Shown: positions 50,038-59,083 of the stretch, one piece after another | How positions within the stretch are numbered: the stretch's first letter is position 1 | Layout of the letters: every line of letters starts with the position of its first letter | DNA from: Tepidiforma sp. | GTDB lineage: Bacteria; Chloroflexota; Dehalococcoidia; Tepidiformales; Tepidiformaceae | Assembly (NCBI RefSeq): GCF_026003995.1 | Contig: NZ_BPIG01000001.1 | Location: 248,001 to 312,000 of the forward strand | Reading direction: 5' to 3' | DNA: 64,000 nt | The notes under the pieces: generated by a model | The model's database searches: none | What the model was told of the DNA's origin: nothing | What the model saw: the letters and a program-made list of their open reading frames with translations, nothing else | Position numbers and translations under genes: made by a program

Positions 50038-51051
50038 ATGGCACGCCAGGGAACCCTTTCGGGGCCGCGCTGGAACCGGACGACCGGGTACGCTCTCCTG
50101 CTCCTGCTCGCGGCCATCCCGGTCATCGCCTTTGCGCTCGGGCCGCTGACGAGTTCGAGCTTCAGCCTGCGCGGCCCGGGCGGGCCGTTCGTGGCGTTCT
50201 CCGCGGGCGTGCTCTCGTTCGTGTCGCCGTGCGTGCTGCCGCTCGTGCCGATCTTCCTCGCCCAGATCTCGGGGGCGAGCATCGAGAACGGCCGGGTGGT
50301 GGCCAGCCGCCGGGTGACGTTCACCCACGCCGTCGCCTTCGTCACCGGCCTGTCGCTCGTGTTCATCGCCCTCGGCGCGGCGGCGGGGCTCCTGGGCTCG
50401 TACTTCCTCGTCGACAACCAGGAGCGGCTGGGGGAGATTGCCGGCTCGCTCCTCGTCCTCATGGGGGTGCTCATCATCCCGCCGCGCGGGCGGGCCGAAC
50501 CGCTGCTGTCGGCGCTGCTGCTCGTCACGCTCACCGGGGTGTTCATCCTCCTGGCCGACCTCGGCAACCTGCAGGAGGACCGCTTCCGGCTGGCGGCGCT
50601 GGGCGTCGTGCTCCTCCTCGTCTGGCTGCGGTTCGCGGGCTACGTGCAGCTCGCGTTCTTCCAGCGCTCGTTCGAAGTCCCGATCGCGCGGAACCACGGC
50701 GTCGGCTACCTGCGCTCCGCGTTCGTCGGCGGCGCGTTCGCGCTCGGCTGGACGCCGTGCGTCGGGCCGATCCTCGGGTCGATCCTCACGCTGGCTGCGA
50801 CCTCCGGGGAAGCCGTTCGCGGGACGTATCTGCTGGCGTGGTACGCGGCCGGGCTCGCGGTGCCGTTCCTCATCGCCGGGCTGGCGGTGTCGGATGCGCA
50901 GCGGGTCATCCGCCGGGTGCAGCGGTTCGGGCCCGTCATCGAAATCGTCAGCGGCCTGATGCTGATCGTCGTGGGCGTCCTGCTCGTGAGCGGCCGGCTC
51001 ACGGCGCTGAACGACTTCTTCACCTTCGCCGATTTCAACCAGGGGCTGTAG
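50038..51051 (+). CDS. ccdA: CcdA-family thiol-disulfide transporter
   Basis: Transfers reducing power across the membrane for cytochrome c maturation or extracytoplasmic thiol proteins. The 337-residue protein is longer than the usual 240. It has an N-terminal extra helix ('ALLLLLAAIPVIAFALG') and the redox cysteines in 'LSFVSPCVLPLVPIFLA' and 'ALGWTPCVGPILGSIL'. At least six core helices are present, with two additional hydrophobic segments in the middle. The ATG at 50038 is chosen. It is flanked by two tRNA-Glu genes and has no cytochrome gene beside it. Confidence 0.9.
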   Translation: MARQGTLSGPRWNRTTGYALLLLLAAIPVIAFALGPLTSSSFSLRGPGGPFVAFSAGVLSFVSPCVLPLVPIFLAQISGASIENGRVVASRRVTFTHAVAFVTGLSLVFIALGAAAGLLGSYFLVDNQERLGEIAGSLLVLMGVLIIPPRGRAEPLLSALLLVTLTGVFILLADLGNLQEDRFRLAALGVVLLLVWLRFAGYVQLAFFQRSFEVPIARNHGVGYLRSAFVGGAFALGWTPCVGPILGSILTLAATSGEAVRGTYLLAWYAAGLAVPFLIAGLAVSDAQRVIRRVQRFGPVIEIVSGLMLIVVGVLLVSGRLTALNDFFTFADFNQGL

Positions 51052-51134
51052 TTGAGGTCCATCGCATTACCGGTACGCCGGCAAAAAGGTGCCCGGAAGG
51101 CCCGAACGTGATAGCCTTCGAAGGCAACCAGGAC

Positions 51135-51211
51135 GGCGCGTTCGTCTAGAGGCCCAGGACGCCACCCTTTCAAGGTGGAGATCAGGGGTTCGAATCCCCT
51201 ACGCGCTACCA
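51135..51211 (+). tRNA. tRNA-Glu (anticodon TTC)
   Basis: Acceptor arm GGCGCGT pairs with ACGCGCT. Anticodon stem CCACC/GGTGG with loop CTTTCAA gives anticodon TTC. The T arm is identical to that of the tRNA-Glu(CTC) 1.6 kb upstream, and the 3' CCA is encoded. Confidence 0.95.
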
Positions 51212-51222
51212 CGAACTGAACC

Positions 51223-51246
51223 CGGGCTCGACGTACGTCGAGCCCG
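51223..51246 (+). terminator. Palindromic terminator after tRNA-Glu(TTC)
   Basis: A perfect 24-base palindrome with half-site CGGGCTCGACGT, followed by TTGTCGTT. The half-site and position match the terminator of the other tRNA-Glu gene. Confidence 0.75.
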
Positions 51247-51307
51247 TTGTCGTTCACGGACTGGCGCTCGCGGCGACCGCCTGGCGACGGGCACGGTGCC
51301 CCGCGGC

Positions 51308-53080
51308 TCAGCGCGGGAGCGGGACACAGTTGCCGGTCCCCTGCTTCACCGAGTGGTCGGGGTTGGCAACGAGGATGCACATGGCCGTGGCCGCCGCGGG
51401 CCGGTCGGCCGTGGTGTAGCCGGTGAACGGGCTGCCCCCGCCGTAGACGAACCACGGCCCGGTCCCCGGCACGCCCGCCTGCTGCGGGGGCACGGTATCG
51501 AAGAAGAAGTGCACGTGCTGGCCGGGCAGCGCGGGCTGGAAGCCGGCGGTTTCGAACGACACGCTGTAGCGGCTCCCGCTGAGCGTGATGCCGGTGATGC
51601 GCGCCGTCCCCGCAGCGAGCGTCGGGGTAGGCGTCGGCGCCGCGGTTGCGGCCGCCGTGGGCGTGGTCGCGGCGGCGGCTGCCAGCGTGGCTGTTGCCGT
51701 CGCAGCCGCCCGGGTGCGGTCTGCGCCGGCCGCGGGCGGCGCCGAGTCGTCTCCTCCGCCCCCGAAGAGCAGGAAGGCGGCCCCGGCGACGGCCGCGGCG
51801 GCGGCTGCCGCGCCGGCAAACACCAATCCTCGCGGCCGGCCCCGGGCCGCGGCGCCGGCCGCCGCGCCGCCATCCCGGGGAGGAGCATCGCCGGGGGCGA
51901 GCGCTGCAGCAGCCGGGGGAGCGGCAGGGGCCGGTGACTCGCTGGCGGTCGGGTGCTCGCCGCCCCCGGCAGCGCGGTCGGGCAGGAGCGGCGGAGGCGC
52001 GGCTGCCGGCGCGGCGCCTGCCGCGAGCGACTGCCCCGCCTCGATGGCCGCGCCCAGCGCCACCGCGTGCTTCGGGTGGGTATCGACCGCGACCGGCCGC
52101 CCGGTCATCTCCCGGACCGTCGCGGCCACGAGCGGGATGCGCGAGGTGCCGCCCACGAGGAGGACGCGGTCGACGGCGTCCATCGTGAGCCCTGCGCTGC
52201 GCACCGAGCGCTCCAGCGCCGCCACCGTTTCGCGGATGCGCGGGGCGATCGCGCGCTCGAATTCTTCGCGGGTGACCCGGACCGTCGTGTGGAGCCCCGG
52301 CAGCGCGGCGGTCACGATCGCTTCCGTGTCGTAGGAGAGCGCTTCCTTCGCTTCGCGGCATTCGTCGCGCAGCCGCTGCACCGCCGGCCTCGCGGCGGGG
52401 TCGCTGGCCCCGTCCCAGTCGCCCTCGAGCGAACTGAGCACGTGCCGGAAGACCGCTTCGTCGAAGTCGATGCCGCCGAGCCGCTCGAGTCCCTCCGGCT
52501 GCCCGAGCAGCTCGAACCCGTCAGGGGTCTTCCGGAGTACCGAGGCATCGAACGTCCCCCCGCCGAAGTCGTAGACGGCGAGCACGGCGCCTGGCTCGAC
52601 CCGTTCCTGGCTGGCGTAGTGGATGGCGGCAGCGATCGGCTCGGGGAGCAGCCGGACCGTGCCGAGGTCGGCGGCGCGGGCCGCGTGGTCGAGCAGATCG
52701 AGCTTGTACCGGCTGAAGCTCGCGGGGTGGGTGACGACGATGGCGGCTGGCGGTTCGCCGCGCTGGCGGGCGGCTTCCTCCACAGCGGCCCGGAGAAGAC
52801 ACCCCCACAGGGTCTCCGCGCCGAAGGGGGTGCCGCCGAGGATGAGCGGGGTCGGGTCGCCGATCCGCCGCTTGAATTCGCGCGCGGCGCGCGCCGGTTC
52901 GGCGGGGGCGCGGCGTTCGGCCGCTTCGCCCGTCATCATCGTGCCGTCGTCCCGCAGCAGCACGACGGACGGGATCGACGCGCTCCTCGTCCCGAGCTGG
53001 AGCATGTCCACCCGCCCGGCTTCCCACACCGCGGCCGCCGTGTAGCTCGTTCCGATGTCGACCCCGAGGGCGTAGCTCAT
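51308..53080 (-). CDS. Membrane-anchored Hsp70-family protein
   Basis: A 590-residue protein with an Hsp70 ATPase domain (about 1-350): 'ALGVDIGTSYTAAAV' (phosphate 1), 'AVYDFGGGTFDASVL' (phosphate 2) and 'VLLVGGTSRIPLVAATV' (adenosine). A Pro/Ala-rich region follows, then one membrane segment near 418-440. A Thr/Ala/Pro linker and an external domain of about 100 residues with two cysteines complete it. The peptide-binding domain and lid of DnaK are absent. The start at 53080 lies 90 bases from the divergent dynamin-like gene. Such Hsp70s accompany dynamin-like pairs in some actinobacteria, suggesting joint action at the membrane. Confidence 0.85.
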   Translation of the reverse strand: MSYALGVDIGTSYTAAAVWEAGRVDMLQLGTRSASIPSVVLLRDDGTMMTGEAAERRAPAEPARAAREFKRRIGDPTPLILGGTPFGAETLWGCLLRAAVEEAARQRGEPPAAIVVTHPASFSRYKLDLLDHAARAADLGTVRLLPEPIAAAIHYASQERVEPGAVLAVYDFGGGTFDASVLRKTPDGFELLGQPEGLERLGGIDFDEAVFRHVLSSLEGDWDGASDPAARPAVQRLRDECREAKEALSYDTEAIVTAALPGLHTTVRVTREEFERAIAPRIRETVAALERSVRSAGLTMDAVDRVLLVGGTSRIPLVAATVREMTGRPVAVDTHPKHAVALGAAIEAGQSLAAGAAPAAAPPPLLPDRAAGGGEHPTASESPAPAAPPAAAALAPGDAPPRDGGAAAGAAARGRPRGLVFAGAAAAAAAVAGAAFLLFGGGGDDSAPPAAGADRTRAAATATATLAAAAATTPTAAATAAPTPTPTLAAGTARITGITLSGSRYSVSFETAGFQPALPGQHVHFFFDTVPPQQAGVPGTGPWFVYGGGSPFTGYTTADRPAAATAMCILVANPDHSVKQGTGNCVPLPR

Positions 53081-53170
53081 GCGATCCTGTCCACCATCCC
53101 GCGGCAAGATTCGCTATTCTGGCCGCGCGACAAATTGCCGCACGCTAATGCCTGCGAAGTGCATGGAAAA

Positions 53171-55002
53171 ATGGATACAAAAAGTAGCCCTTCCGCAACG
53201 GCCGAAGCGTCGCACCCGGTTTCCGACGCAGCGCTGGATACCGCCCGGCTCGCCCGCGCGCTGGGGCGGGAGGACCTCGCTGCGATGCTGCTGGCTGCAC
53301 GGGGCAGGCTGGCGCGCCCGGAAACGGTTCTCGTCGTGATCGGCGAGTTCAAGAAGGGCAAGAGTTCGCTCATCAATGGCATCCTCGGCCGCGACCTCTG
53401 CCCGGTCGATGACGACATCGCGACCGCCCGCCTCGTCCTGGTCCGCCATGGCGCGCCCGAACAGGTCATCGTGCGGAACCCCGACGGCACCGAGCTGGCC
53501 CGGTCGCCGGACCTCGCGGGGCTGGCCCGGCTCGCGACCGAGGCGCCGTCCGGCGGCGACCCGATGGAGCACGCCTACCTCGAGGTCTGCGCCGAGAACG
53601 CGTTTTTGGCCCACGGCGTCATCCTCGTCGATACGCCGGGCGTCGGCGGCGGCCTCTCGAGCGCTACGAAACCCTCGCGCTCGGCTACCTCCATGCGGCC
53701 GACGGGTTGATCTTCGTCACCGACGCAAGCGCGCCGCTCTCCCGGTCGGAGCTGGAGTTCCTCGCGCGGGCGCGCGGTGTCTGCCCTAGCGTGCTCGTCG
53801 CCGTCTCGAAAGTCGACCTCTACCCGGACTGGCGGGCGCTCGCGGCCGCCGACGAAACGGTGCTGCAGGCCCGCGCCCCGGGCACGAGACTGTACCCGCT
53901 CTCCGCAGCCCTGCGCGCCGCGGCCCTCGCTGCCGGAGACCCGGCGCTGAACGCCGAATCCGGCTTCCCGGCGCTCCTCGACGGCATCGCCGGGGAGATC
54001 CTGGACCCATCCCGCGAGCGCGCCGCCGCGCGCTGCCTCGCCGACGTCCGCACGGCCGCGCGGCAGTTCGAAGCCGCGCTCCTCGCCGAGGGCGAGGCGC
54101 TGACCGACCCGGCAGCCGGCCGGGAGCACGCCGACCGCCTCGCCGGCGAGCGCCGGCGCCTGGAAGAGCTCCGGGGCGCCGCCGCGCGCTGGCAGGTCAT
54201 CCTCGGCGACGGCTTCGCCGACCTCATTTCGGACGTGGAGCACCGGCTCCGGGTCGAGCTGCGAACGATCACGCGCGACATCGAGGCGCGCATCGAGGAC
54301 GAGGACCCGGCCGAGACCTGGGACGACCTTGCCAGCGAGGCGCGGAGCCGGATGGCCGACGCGGCGGTGAACGTCATCGTCGCGCTCGAGGACGGCACGG
54401 CGGCCATCGTCGACCGGATCGCCGCGGCGCTCGACGAAGAGGCGCTGGGCATCGGGCCGCCGCGCCGCGACGACGCGCCCGTGGACGTTACCAGCCTGTG
54501 GACCGCCCGCGCCCCGGAGGTTCGCCTCGTGAATGAGTCGGCCGCGACGGCGTGGGCATCTTTGCGTGGGGCCCAGGGCGGCATCCTCGTGTTCGGCATG
54601 CTCACCGGGCTCGCCGGCCTGGCGTTCACGACCGGCGCGCTCGTCGGCATCGGCGTGCTCTTCGGCGGGAAGCAGCTGCTCGACGAGCGCAAACGGCAGG
54701 TCACCCAGCGGCGGCAGAAGGCCCGCATGGCGATCCGCCAGTTCATCGACGATGCCAACGCCGAGATCGCCAAGTCGATGCGCGATGCGGCGCGCGAACT
54801 CCAGCGGAAGGTGCGCGACGGCGTGAGCGAACGCATCAGCGAAGAGCTCCAGGCGCGGGTGAGCACGCTCGAACGGCTCCAGGAAGCGGCCCGCGCGTCC
54901 GACGCCGAGCGCCAGGCGCGGCTGCAGCAGGTGGCGGGCTGGCTCCAGCAGGCGCGCGGGCTGCTGCGGCGGGCAGACGAGCTCGAAGGAGCAACGGCGT
55001 GA
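53171..55002 (+). pseudogene. Dynamin-like GTPase 1, interrupted by a frameshift
   Basis: About 610 residues in two frames. The first frame (53171-53710) has Walker A 'VIGEFKKGKSSLINGIL' and 'VILVDTPGVGGGL', then turns into non-homologous sequence and stops. The -1 frame resumes at once with 'ERYETLALGYLHAADGLIFV', the G4 motif 'VAVSKVDLYPDW', and a C-terminal stalk with hydrophobic hairpin 'ILVFGMLTGLAGLAFTTGAL' through the coiled 'RQKARMAIRQFIDDANAEIA'. One base appears missing near 53655-53665. No slippery sequence is seen. It may be a sequencing error, a recent mutation or two separate chains. The 3' end couples to the second GTPase. Confidence 0.8.
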
Positions 55003-56441
55003 CGCCGGATCCCGGGGCAGCACTGGCAGGACGGCTCGAGCGCGTGCTCCGCCGCGCCGCAGCCGACGACCTGCCGGACGCGGCAGCGGAACTTTTCGCA
55101 GCTGCCGACCGCCTGCACGGTCCCCTCCGCGTCGCGGTCGCCGGCCGCGTCAAAGCCGGGAAATCGACGCTCCTGAACGCGCTCCTCGGCGAGCGGCTGG
55201 CCGCGACCGATGCGGGCGAATGCACCCGCCTCGTCACCCGCTTCGTCCACGACTGGCAGTACCGCGTGACGGCCGTGCGGCGCGGCGGCGCCCGCGAGCC
55301 GCTGCCGTTCCGCCGCGGAGCGCGAGGTCTGGAGATCGACCTGGCGGGTGCCGATGACATCGCGGAGATCGAAGTCGGCTGGCCATCGCGAAGGCTCGAT
55401 GGGCTGGACCTGATCGATACCCCCGGGCTCGGGTCGCTGAGCGCCGAGGTGAGCGCCCGCACGGAGGAGCTGACGGGCGCGGCCGGCGGCGTCAGCCGCG
55501 TGGATGCCGTCATCTACCTCATGCGGCACGTCCACCGCGACGACACGGCGTTCCTCGAGGGGTTCCGGGACGCCGGCCTCCCGCTGGGAAGCCCCGTCAC
55601 CACCGTGCTGGTGCTCTCCCGCGCCGATGAAATCGGCGGCGGCCGGCCGGATGCGATGGACAGCGCGCGCCGCATCGCTGCCCGCTACAGCGCCGACCCG
55701 CGTCTGCTGGCTCTCGCCGGGCAGGTCATCCCGGTTGCGGGGCTCCTCGCCGAGACCGCTTCGACGCTCGCCGAACTGGAGTACCGCGCCATCCGCGACC
55801 TCGCCCTCGACCCGTCGTCGCCGGCCCTGCTGCTCTCCGTCGACCGATTCCGCGACCCTGAGCGGAGCCCCCTGACGGCGGAACTGCGCGAACTCCTGCT
55901 GCAGCGGTTCGGTCTCTTCGGGCTCCGGGTGGCGGTTGCGGCCGCGGCCGAAGGGCGGGTGCAGTCGTCGAGCGACCTCGCCCGCATGCTGGAGGCGGTA
56001 TCCGGCATCGGGCCGGTGCGGGAGGCGATCGACCGGCGTCTCCGGGCGCGGTCGCAGCTCCTCATCGTCCGCAGCGCGGTCGCCGCCGGCCGGCACATCG
56101 CCCGGCAGCACGCGGCCGCGAGCCCCGCCGGTGCTGCCCGGCTCGCGGCAGAACTCGACGACCTGGTCGCAAGCGCTCCCGAACTCGGACTCCTCGAGGC
56201 CGCCCACCTGGCCGCGACCGGCCTGGCCCGCTTCAGCCCGTCCGAGCGGGAGGAGGCCGACACGTTGCTCGACCGGTTCGCGGCCGCGAACCTGGCGCCT
56301 CTCCCTGCCGGCCACGCGCTGGCGGCGATCGACCGCTGGCGCGAACGGGCTTCGGACCCGCTGCTCGACGGGTTCGGACGGGCAGCGGCCGATGCGATGA
56401 CCCGGGCGTACGAAGCGCTCTACGCGCGCTCCGGGGGCTGA
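54999..56441 (+). CDS. Dynamin-like GTPase 2
   Basis: A 480-residue dynamin-family protein. The GTPase domain (about 45-260) has 'VAVAGRVKAGKSTLLNALLG' (P-loop), 'TDAGECTRLVTRF' (switch I), 'LDLIDTPGLGSLSAE' (G3) and 'VLVLSRADEIGGG' (G4, with Ser-Arg-Ala-Asp). The helical part follows without a transmembrane segment, unlike its partner. Its GTG overlaps the stop of GTPase 1 (GTGA), so the two are produced together and probably form a heteromer, as in the IniA/IniC pair of mycobacteria. That analogy is knowledge-based and unproven here. Confidence 0.87.
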   Translation: MTPDPGAALAGRLERVLRRAAADDLPDAAAELFAAADRLHGPLRVAVAGRVKAGKSTLLNALLGERLAATDAGECTRLVTRFVHDWQYRVTAVRRGGAREPLPFRRGARGLEIDLAGADDIAEIEVGWPSRRLDGLDLIDTPGLGSLSAEVSARTEELTGAAGGVSRVDAVIYLMRHVHRDDTAFLEGFRDAGLPLGSPVTTVLVLSRADEIGGGRPDAMDSARRIAARYSADPRLLALAGQVIPVAGLLAETASTLAELEYRAIRDLALDPSSPALLLSVDRFRDPERSPLTAELRELLLQRFGLFGLRVAVAAAAEGRVQSSSDLARMLEAVSGIGPVREAIDRRLRARSQLLIVRSAVAAGRHIARQHAAASPAGAARLAAELDDLVASAPELGLLEAAHLAATGLARFSPSEREEADTLLDRFAAANLAPLPAGHALAAIDRWRERASDPLLDGFGRAAADAMTRAYEALYARSGG

Positions 56442-56448
56442 ACGCAGC

Positions 56449-56480
56449 GGGGCCGCGGCAGCAAACGCTGCCGCGGCCCC
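56449..56480. terminator. Very strong bidirectional terminator
   Basis: Fourteen-base perfect arms GGGGCCGCGGCAGC and its complement around AAAC, between the dynamin-like operon and the convergent low-complexity operon. Confidence 0.85.
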
Positions 56481-56503
56481 CGTTCGATGACGCGGGAACA
56501 GTA

Positions 56504-59065
56504 TCAGTCGTCCAGGTCGTCATCCTCGGCCGGCGCGGCCATCGCCAGCGACTGGCGATAGAGTTCGGCGACCTCTTCCGCATCGAGCACCTGGATCTGG
56601 GCGGCGATATCGGCGTCCGATGGTTCGTCCCCGCCCTGGAAGAGTGCATCGCGGATCCAGTCGAGGATGCGCTCGAGGATGTTGCCGCCGCCGCGTTCTT
56701 CGTCCGCGAGGGGCGCGTCCTCGCCCATTACCGCGGCATCGGCGACTGCGGCGCGGACCCATGCGATGAGGCGGGCCACGTCGGGGTCGAACTCCTGGAT
56801 GCCGCTGCCGTCCGAAGCAAGGCCGTCCGCGGGAAGGGGCACCTCGAAGACGACAGGCTCGAGGCTGGGCGTCGCGGCGGCGGCAGCCTGCGGCGGCGGG
56901 GCGATGGCGTCGTCGCGGGTCAGCGTCCACGGCGCCTCGGTTGGCGGTGCCGGAGGCTCGGGCGGCAGAGTGACGGGCGCGGGCTCGCCGGCGGACCCGC
57001 CGCTGCCGGAATCCGGCGCCGAAGCGCCAGCCCCACTCGTGTCGAAGACGTCGAGCGATGGCCCGGAGGGTGCCGAAGCGACGGGCACGGGCGCGGCGGA
57101 ATCGGCAGGGTCCGGTGCGACCTCGCCGGCGACGTCCCCCGTCGGCGGCTGGTCGCCAGGCTGCTCGTACGCAGGCGGCGGCTGGTCCTGGTAGCCAGGC
57201 TGTTCGTCGGCTGGCGGCGGTGGCTGGTCCTGGTAGCCGGGCTGTTCGTCGACTGGCGGCGAGGGCTGGTCCTGGTAGCCGGGCTGTTCGTCGACGGGCG
57301 GCGGTGGCTGGTCCTGGTAACCGGGCTGTTCGTACGCGGGCGGCGGCTGGTCCTGGTAGCCGGGCTGTTCGGCTACGGGCGGCGGCGGCTGGTCCTGGTA
57401 GCCGGGCTGTTCGTCGACTGGCGGCGAGGGCTGGTCCTGGTAGCCGGGCTGTTCGTCGACGGGCGGCGGTGGCTGGTCCTGGTAACCGGGCTGTTCGGCT
57501 ACGGGCGGCGGCGGCTGGTCCTGGTAGCCGGGCTGCTCGTACGCGGGCGGCGGCTGGTCCTGGTAGCCGGGCTGTTCGGCTACGGGCGGCGGCGGCTGGT
57601 CCTGGTAGCCGGGCTGTTCGTCGACGGGCGGCGGTGGCTGGTCCTGGTAGCCGGGCTGTTCGGCGACGGGCGGCGGCGGCTGGTCCTGGTAGCCGGGCTG
57701 GTCGTACGCGGGCGGCGGCTGGTCCTGGTCGCCGGGCTGCTCGTACGCAGGCGGCGGCTGGTCCTGGTAACCGGGCTGTTCGTCGACGGGCGGCGGCTGG
57801 TCCTGGTAACCGGGCCGTTCGTACGCGGGCGGCGGCGGCTGGTCCTGGTCGCCTGGCTGTTCGTCGACGGGCGGCGGTGGCTGGTCCTGGTAGCCGGGCT
57901 GCATGCCATTGGTCGGCGGCTGGTCGCCGGGCTGTTCGTAGGCCGGAGGCGGGCGGTAACCGGGCTGCTCGCCGTTGGCGGGCGGGTGTTCGGCCTCTCC
58001 GTTGCGTGGAGGCGCTGGCGGCTCTTCAGTTTCAGCAGGGGGCGGGGCAGGGGTTTCGCCCCGCGGCAGGTCGCCGGGAAGGGTTCGCGGCGCATCAGGA
58101 AACGGCGGGTCGTACACGATGCCCGGTCGCCCGCCTTCGCCGGGTTCGAGATTGCGAATCCGGTCGTCGATGGGCGCGGTCTGTGGCGGCTGCTCGCCGG
58201 GAGCCACCGGGTGCTCGGCCGGCGGGAGCGGGAAGGTCGTCCCGGGACCGATGGCTCCGATGTAATCCCCGACTTCATCGGCCCGCGCCGCCTGCTCCGC
58301 GGCTAGCCGCAGGCCTTCGTAGTCCTCGGCAGGCCCTTCGGACGGGTTGGGAAATATGCCGGAGAGCCCGGGAGGAGTCGATGTGCCGCCCTGAGCTGGC
58401 GGGACTTCGGGCATCGCCGAGGGTGCGCCGGGCGGGCCGCCGGCCGAAGCCGGGAGGTCCGGGCGGCCGTCGCCGTCGATGTCCATGCTGCGGACCTCGT
58501 CCGGGATCGGCCGGACATCGTAAACGGGCGTGCTCTGCTGCGCCGGCGGCCGCGGGGTCTCGGGCAGTATGGCGGCGCCGGAGCCCTCAGCCGGCGGGGG
58601 ATTGTAGCTGCTGTCAGGCGTTATTCCTCCGGCTATCGGCGGCGGGACATGATTCGGGGTGCTGGACACGGAGACGCCTCCTTCGGCGGAAGATGGGGTC
58701 GGCTGGCCGCCTTCGTCAGTGCCCGCGGCGTGGGCATTCGCCTCGTTCGCTGCCGCCAGGTCCGCAGCGACGGCAGTCTCGCTGGCCCCCTGGCTCTGCT
58801 GCGGCCGCGAGGATGTCGAGCCGGCGGACGACGGAACCGGGTCGAGTCCGGGGGGTGTATGGGTCGACGTGCCCGCATCGCTGACGTTTTGCGGCGGCTG
58901 GCCATCGGGGCCGACCAGCTGCCAGCTGTTGGGGTCCGGGACGTTCGACTCGGAGCCGCTGTCACCGTCCGGCGGGGACGTCGGCATCCGGTTGGGCGGC
59001 GGCGCATCGGTCCGGTCGGCCGGCGGGCCGGCGGTGCCGAGGGGAGTAACGGACTGGTCACTCAC
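56504..59065 (-). CDS. Large proline-rich repeat protein
   Basis: An 853-residue low-complexity protein of unknown function. The N-terminal 380 residues are Pro/Ser/Thr/Gly-rich and disordered. Then come 18 copies of a 13-14-residue unit of the type QPGYQDQPPPPVDE (residues about 389-634). A Pro/Ala linker and a short folded C-terminal part, 'VARLIAWVRAAVADAAVMGE' and 'NILERILDWIRDALFQGGDE', follow, with an acidic end EDDDLDD. There is no signal peptide or membrane helix. Many repeats contain PPAY, a PPxY-type peptide. GTG start with GGGAGGA. It follows the next gene after 18 bases and is convergent with the dynamin pair. Confidence 0.82.
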   Translation of the reverse strand: MSDQSVTPLGTAGPPADRTDAPPPNRMPTSPPDGDSGSESNVPDPNSWQLVGPDGQPPQNVSDAGTSTHTPPGLDPVPSSAGSTSSRPQQSQGASETAVAADLAAANEANAHAAGTDEGGQPTPSSAEGGVSVSSTPNHVPPPIAGGITPDSSYNPPPAEGSGAAILPETPRPPAQQSTPVYDVRPIPDEVRSMDIDGDGRPDLPASAGGPPGAPSAMPEVPPAQGGTSTPPGLSGIFPNPSEGPAEDYEGLRLAAEQAARADEVGDYIGAIGPGTTFPLPPAEHPVAPGEQPPQTAPIDDRIRNLEPGEGGRPGIVYDPPFPDAPRTLPGDLPRGETPAPPPAETEEPPAPPRNGEAEHPPANGEQPGYRPPPAYEQPGDQPPTNGMQPGYQDQPPPPVDEQPGDQDQPPPPAYERPGYQDQPPPVDEQPGYQDQPPPAYEQPGDQDQPPPAYDQPGYQDQPPPPVAEQPGYQDQPPPPVDEQPGYQDQPPPPVAEQPGYQDQPPPAYEQPGYQDQPPPPVAEQPGYQDQPPPPVDEQPGYQDQPSPPVDEQPGYQDQPPPPVAEQPGYQDQPPPAYEQPGYQDQPPPPVDEQPGYQDQPSPPVDEQPGYQDQPPPPADEQPGYQDQPPPAYEQPGDQPPTGDVAGEVAPDPADSAAPVPVASAPSGPSLDVFDTSGAGASAPDSGSGGSAGEPAPVTLPPEPPAPPTEAPWTLTRDDAIAPPPQAAAAATPSLEPVVFEVPLPADGLASDGSGIQEFDPDVARLIAWVRAAVADAAVMGEDAPLADEERGGGNILERILDWIRDALFQGGDEPSDADIAAQIQVLDAEEVAELYRQSLAMAAPAEDDDLDD
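57164..57901 (-). repeat. 18 tandem 39-42-base repeats
   Basis: Coding repeats within the proline-rich gene. The units read QPG-Y/D-QDQ-P then PPPxxE and differ by an optional proline and by VDE, VAE, ADE or AYE variants. A block of five to six units is itself duplicated (for example the order VAE, AYE, VAE, VDE, PSPPVDE), showing expansion by unequal exchange. Copy number may vary in assemblies and strains. Confidence 0.9.
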
Positions 59066-59083
59066 GGTCGATTCCTCCCGGGT

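Noticed and set aside
53707..55002. Second half of dynamin-like GTPase 1 as an independent gene starting at TTG 53707
   Set aside because: It would begin in the middle of the G domain without a ribosome-binding site; homology continues upstream in the same frame, so a frameshift is the better explanation.
57164..57901. Possible CRISPR array because of regular 39-42-base spacing
   Set aside because: Units are contiguous coding repeats without unique spacers, and the frame is open throughout.
57058..58884. Open frame of 608 codons, plus strand, across the proline-rich repeat
   Set aside because: It translates to monotonous Gly/Arg/Ala repeats and arises only because the coding repeat is GC-rich; the minus frame has the start, ribosome-binding site and folded C-terminus.
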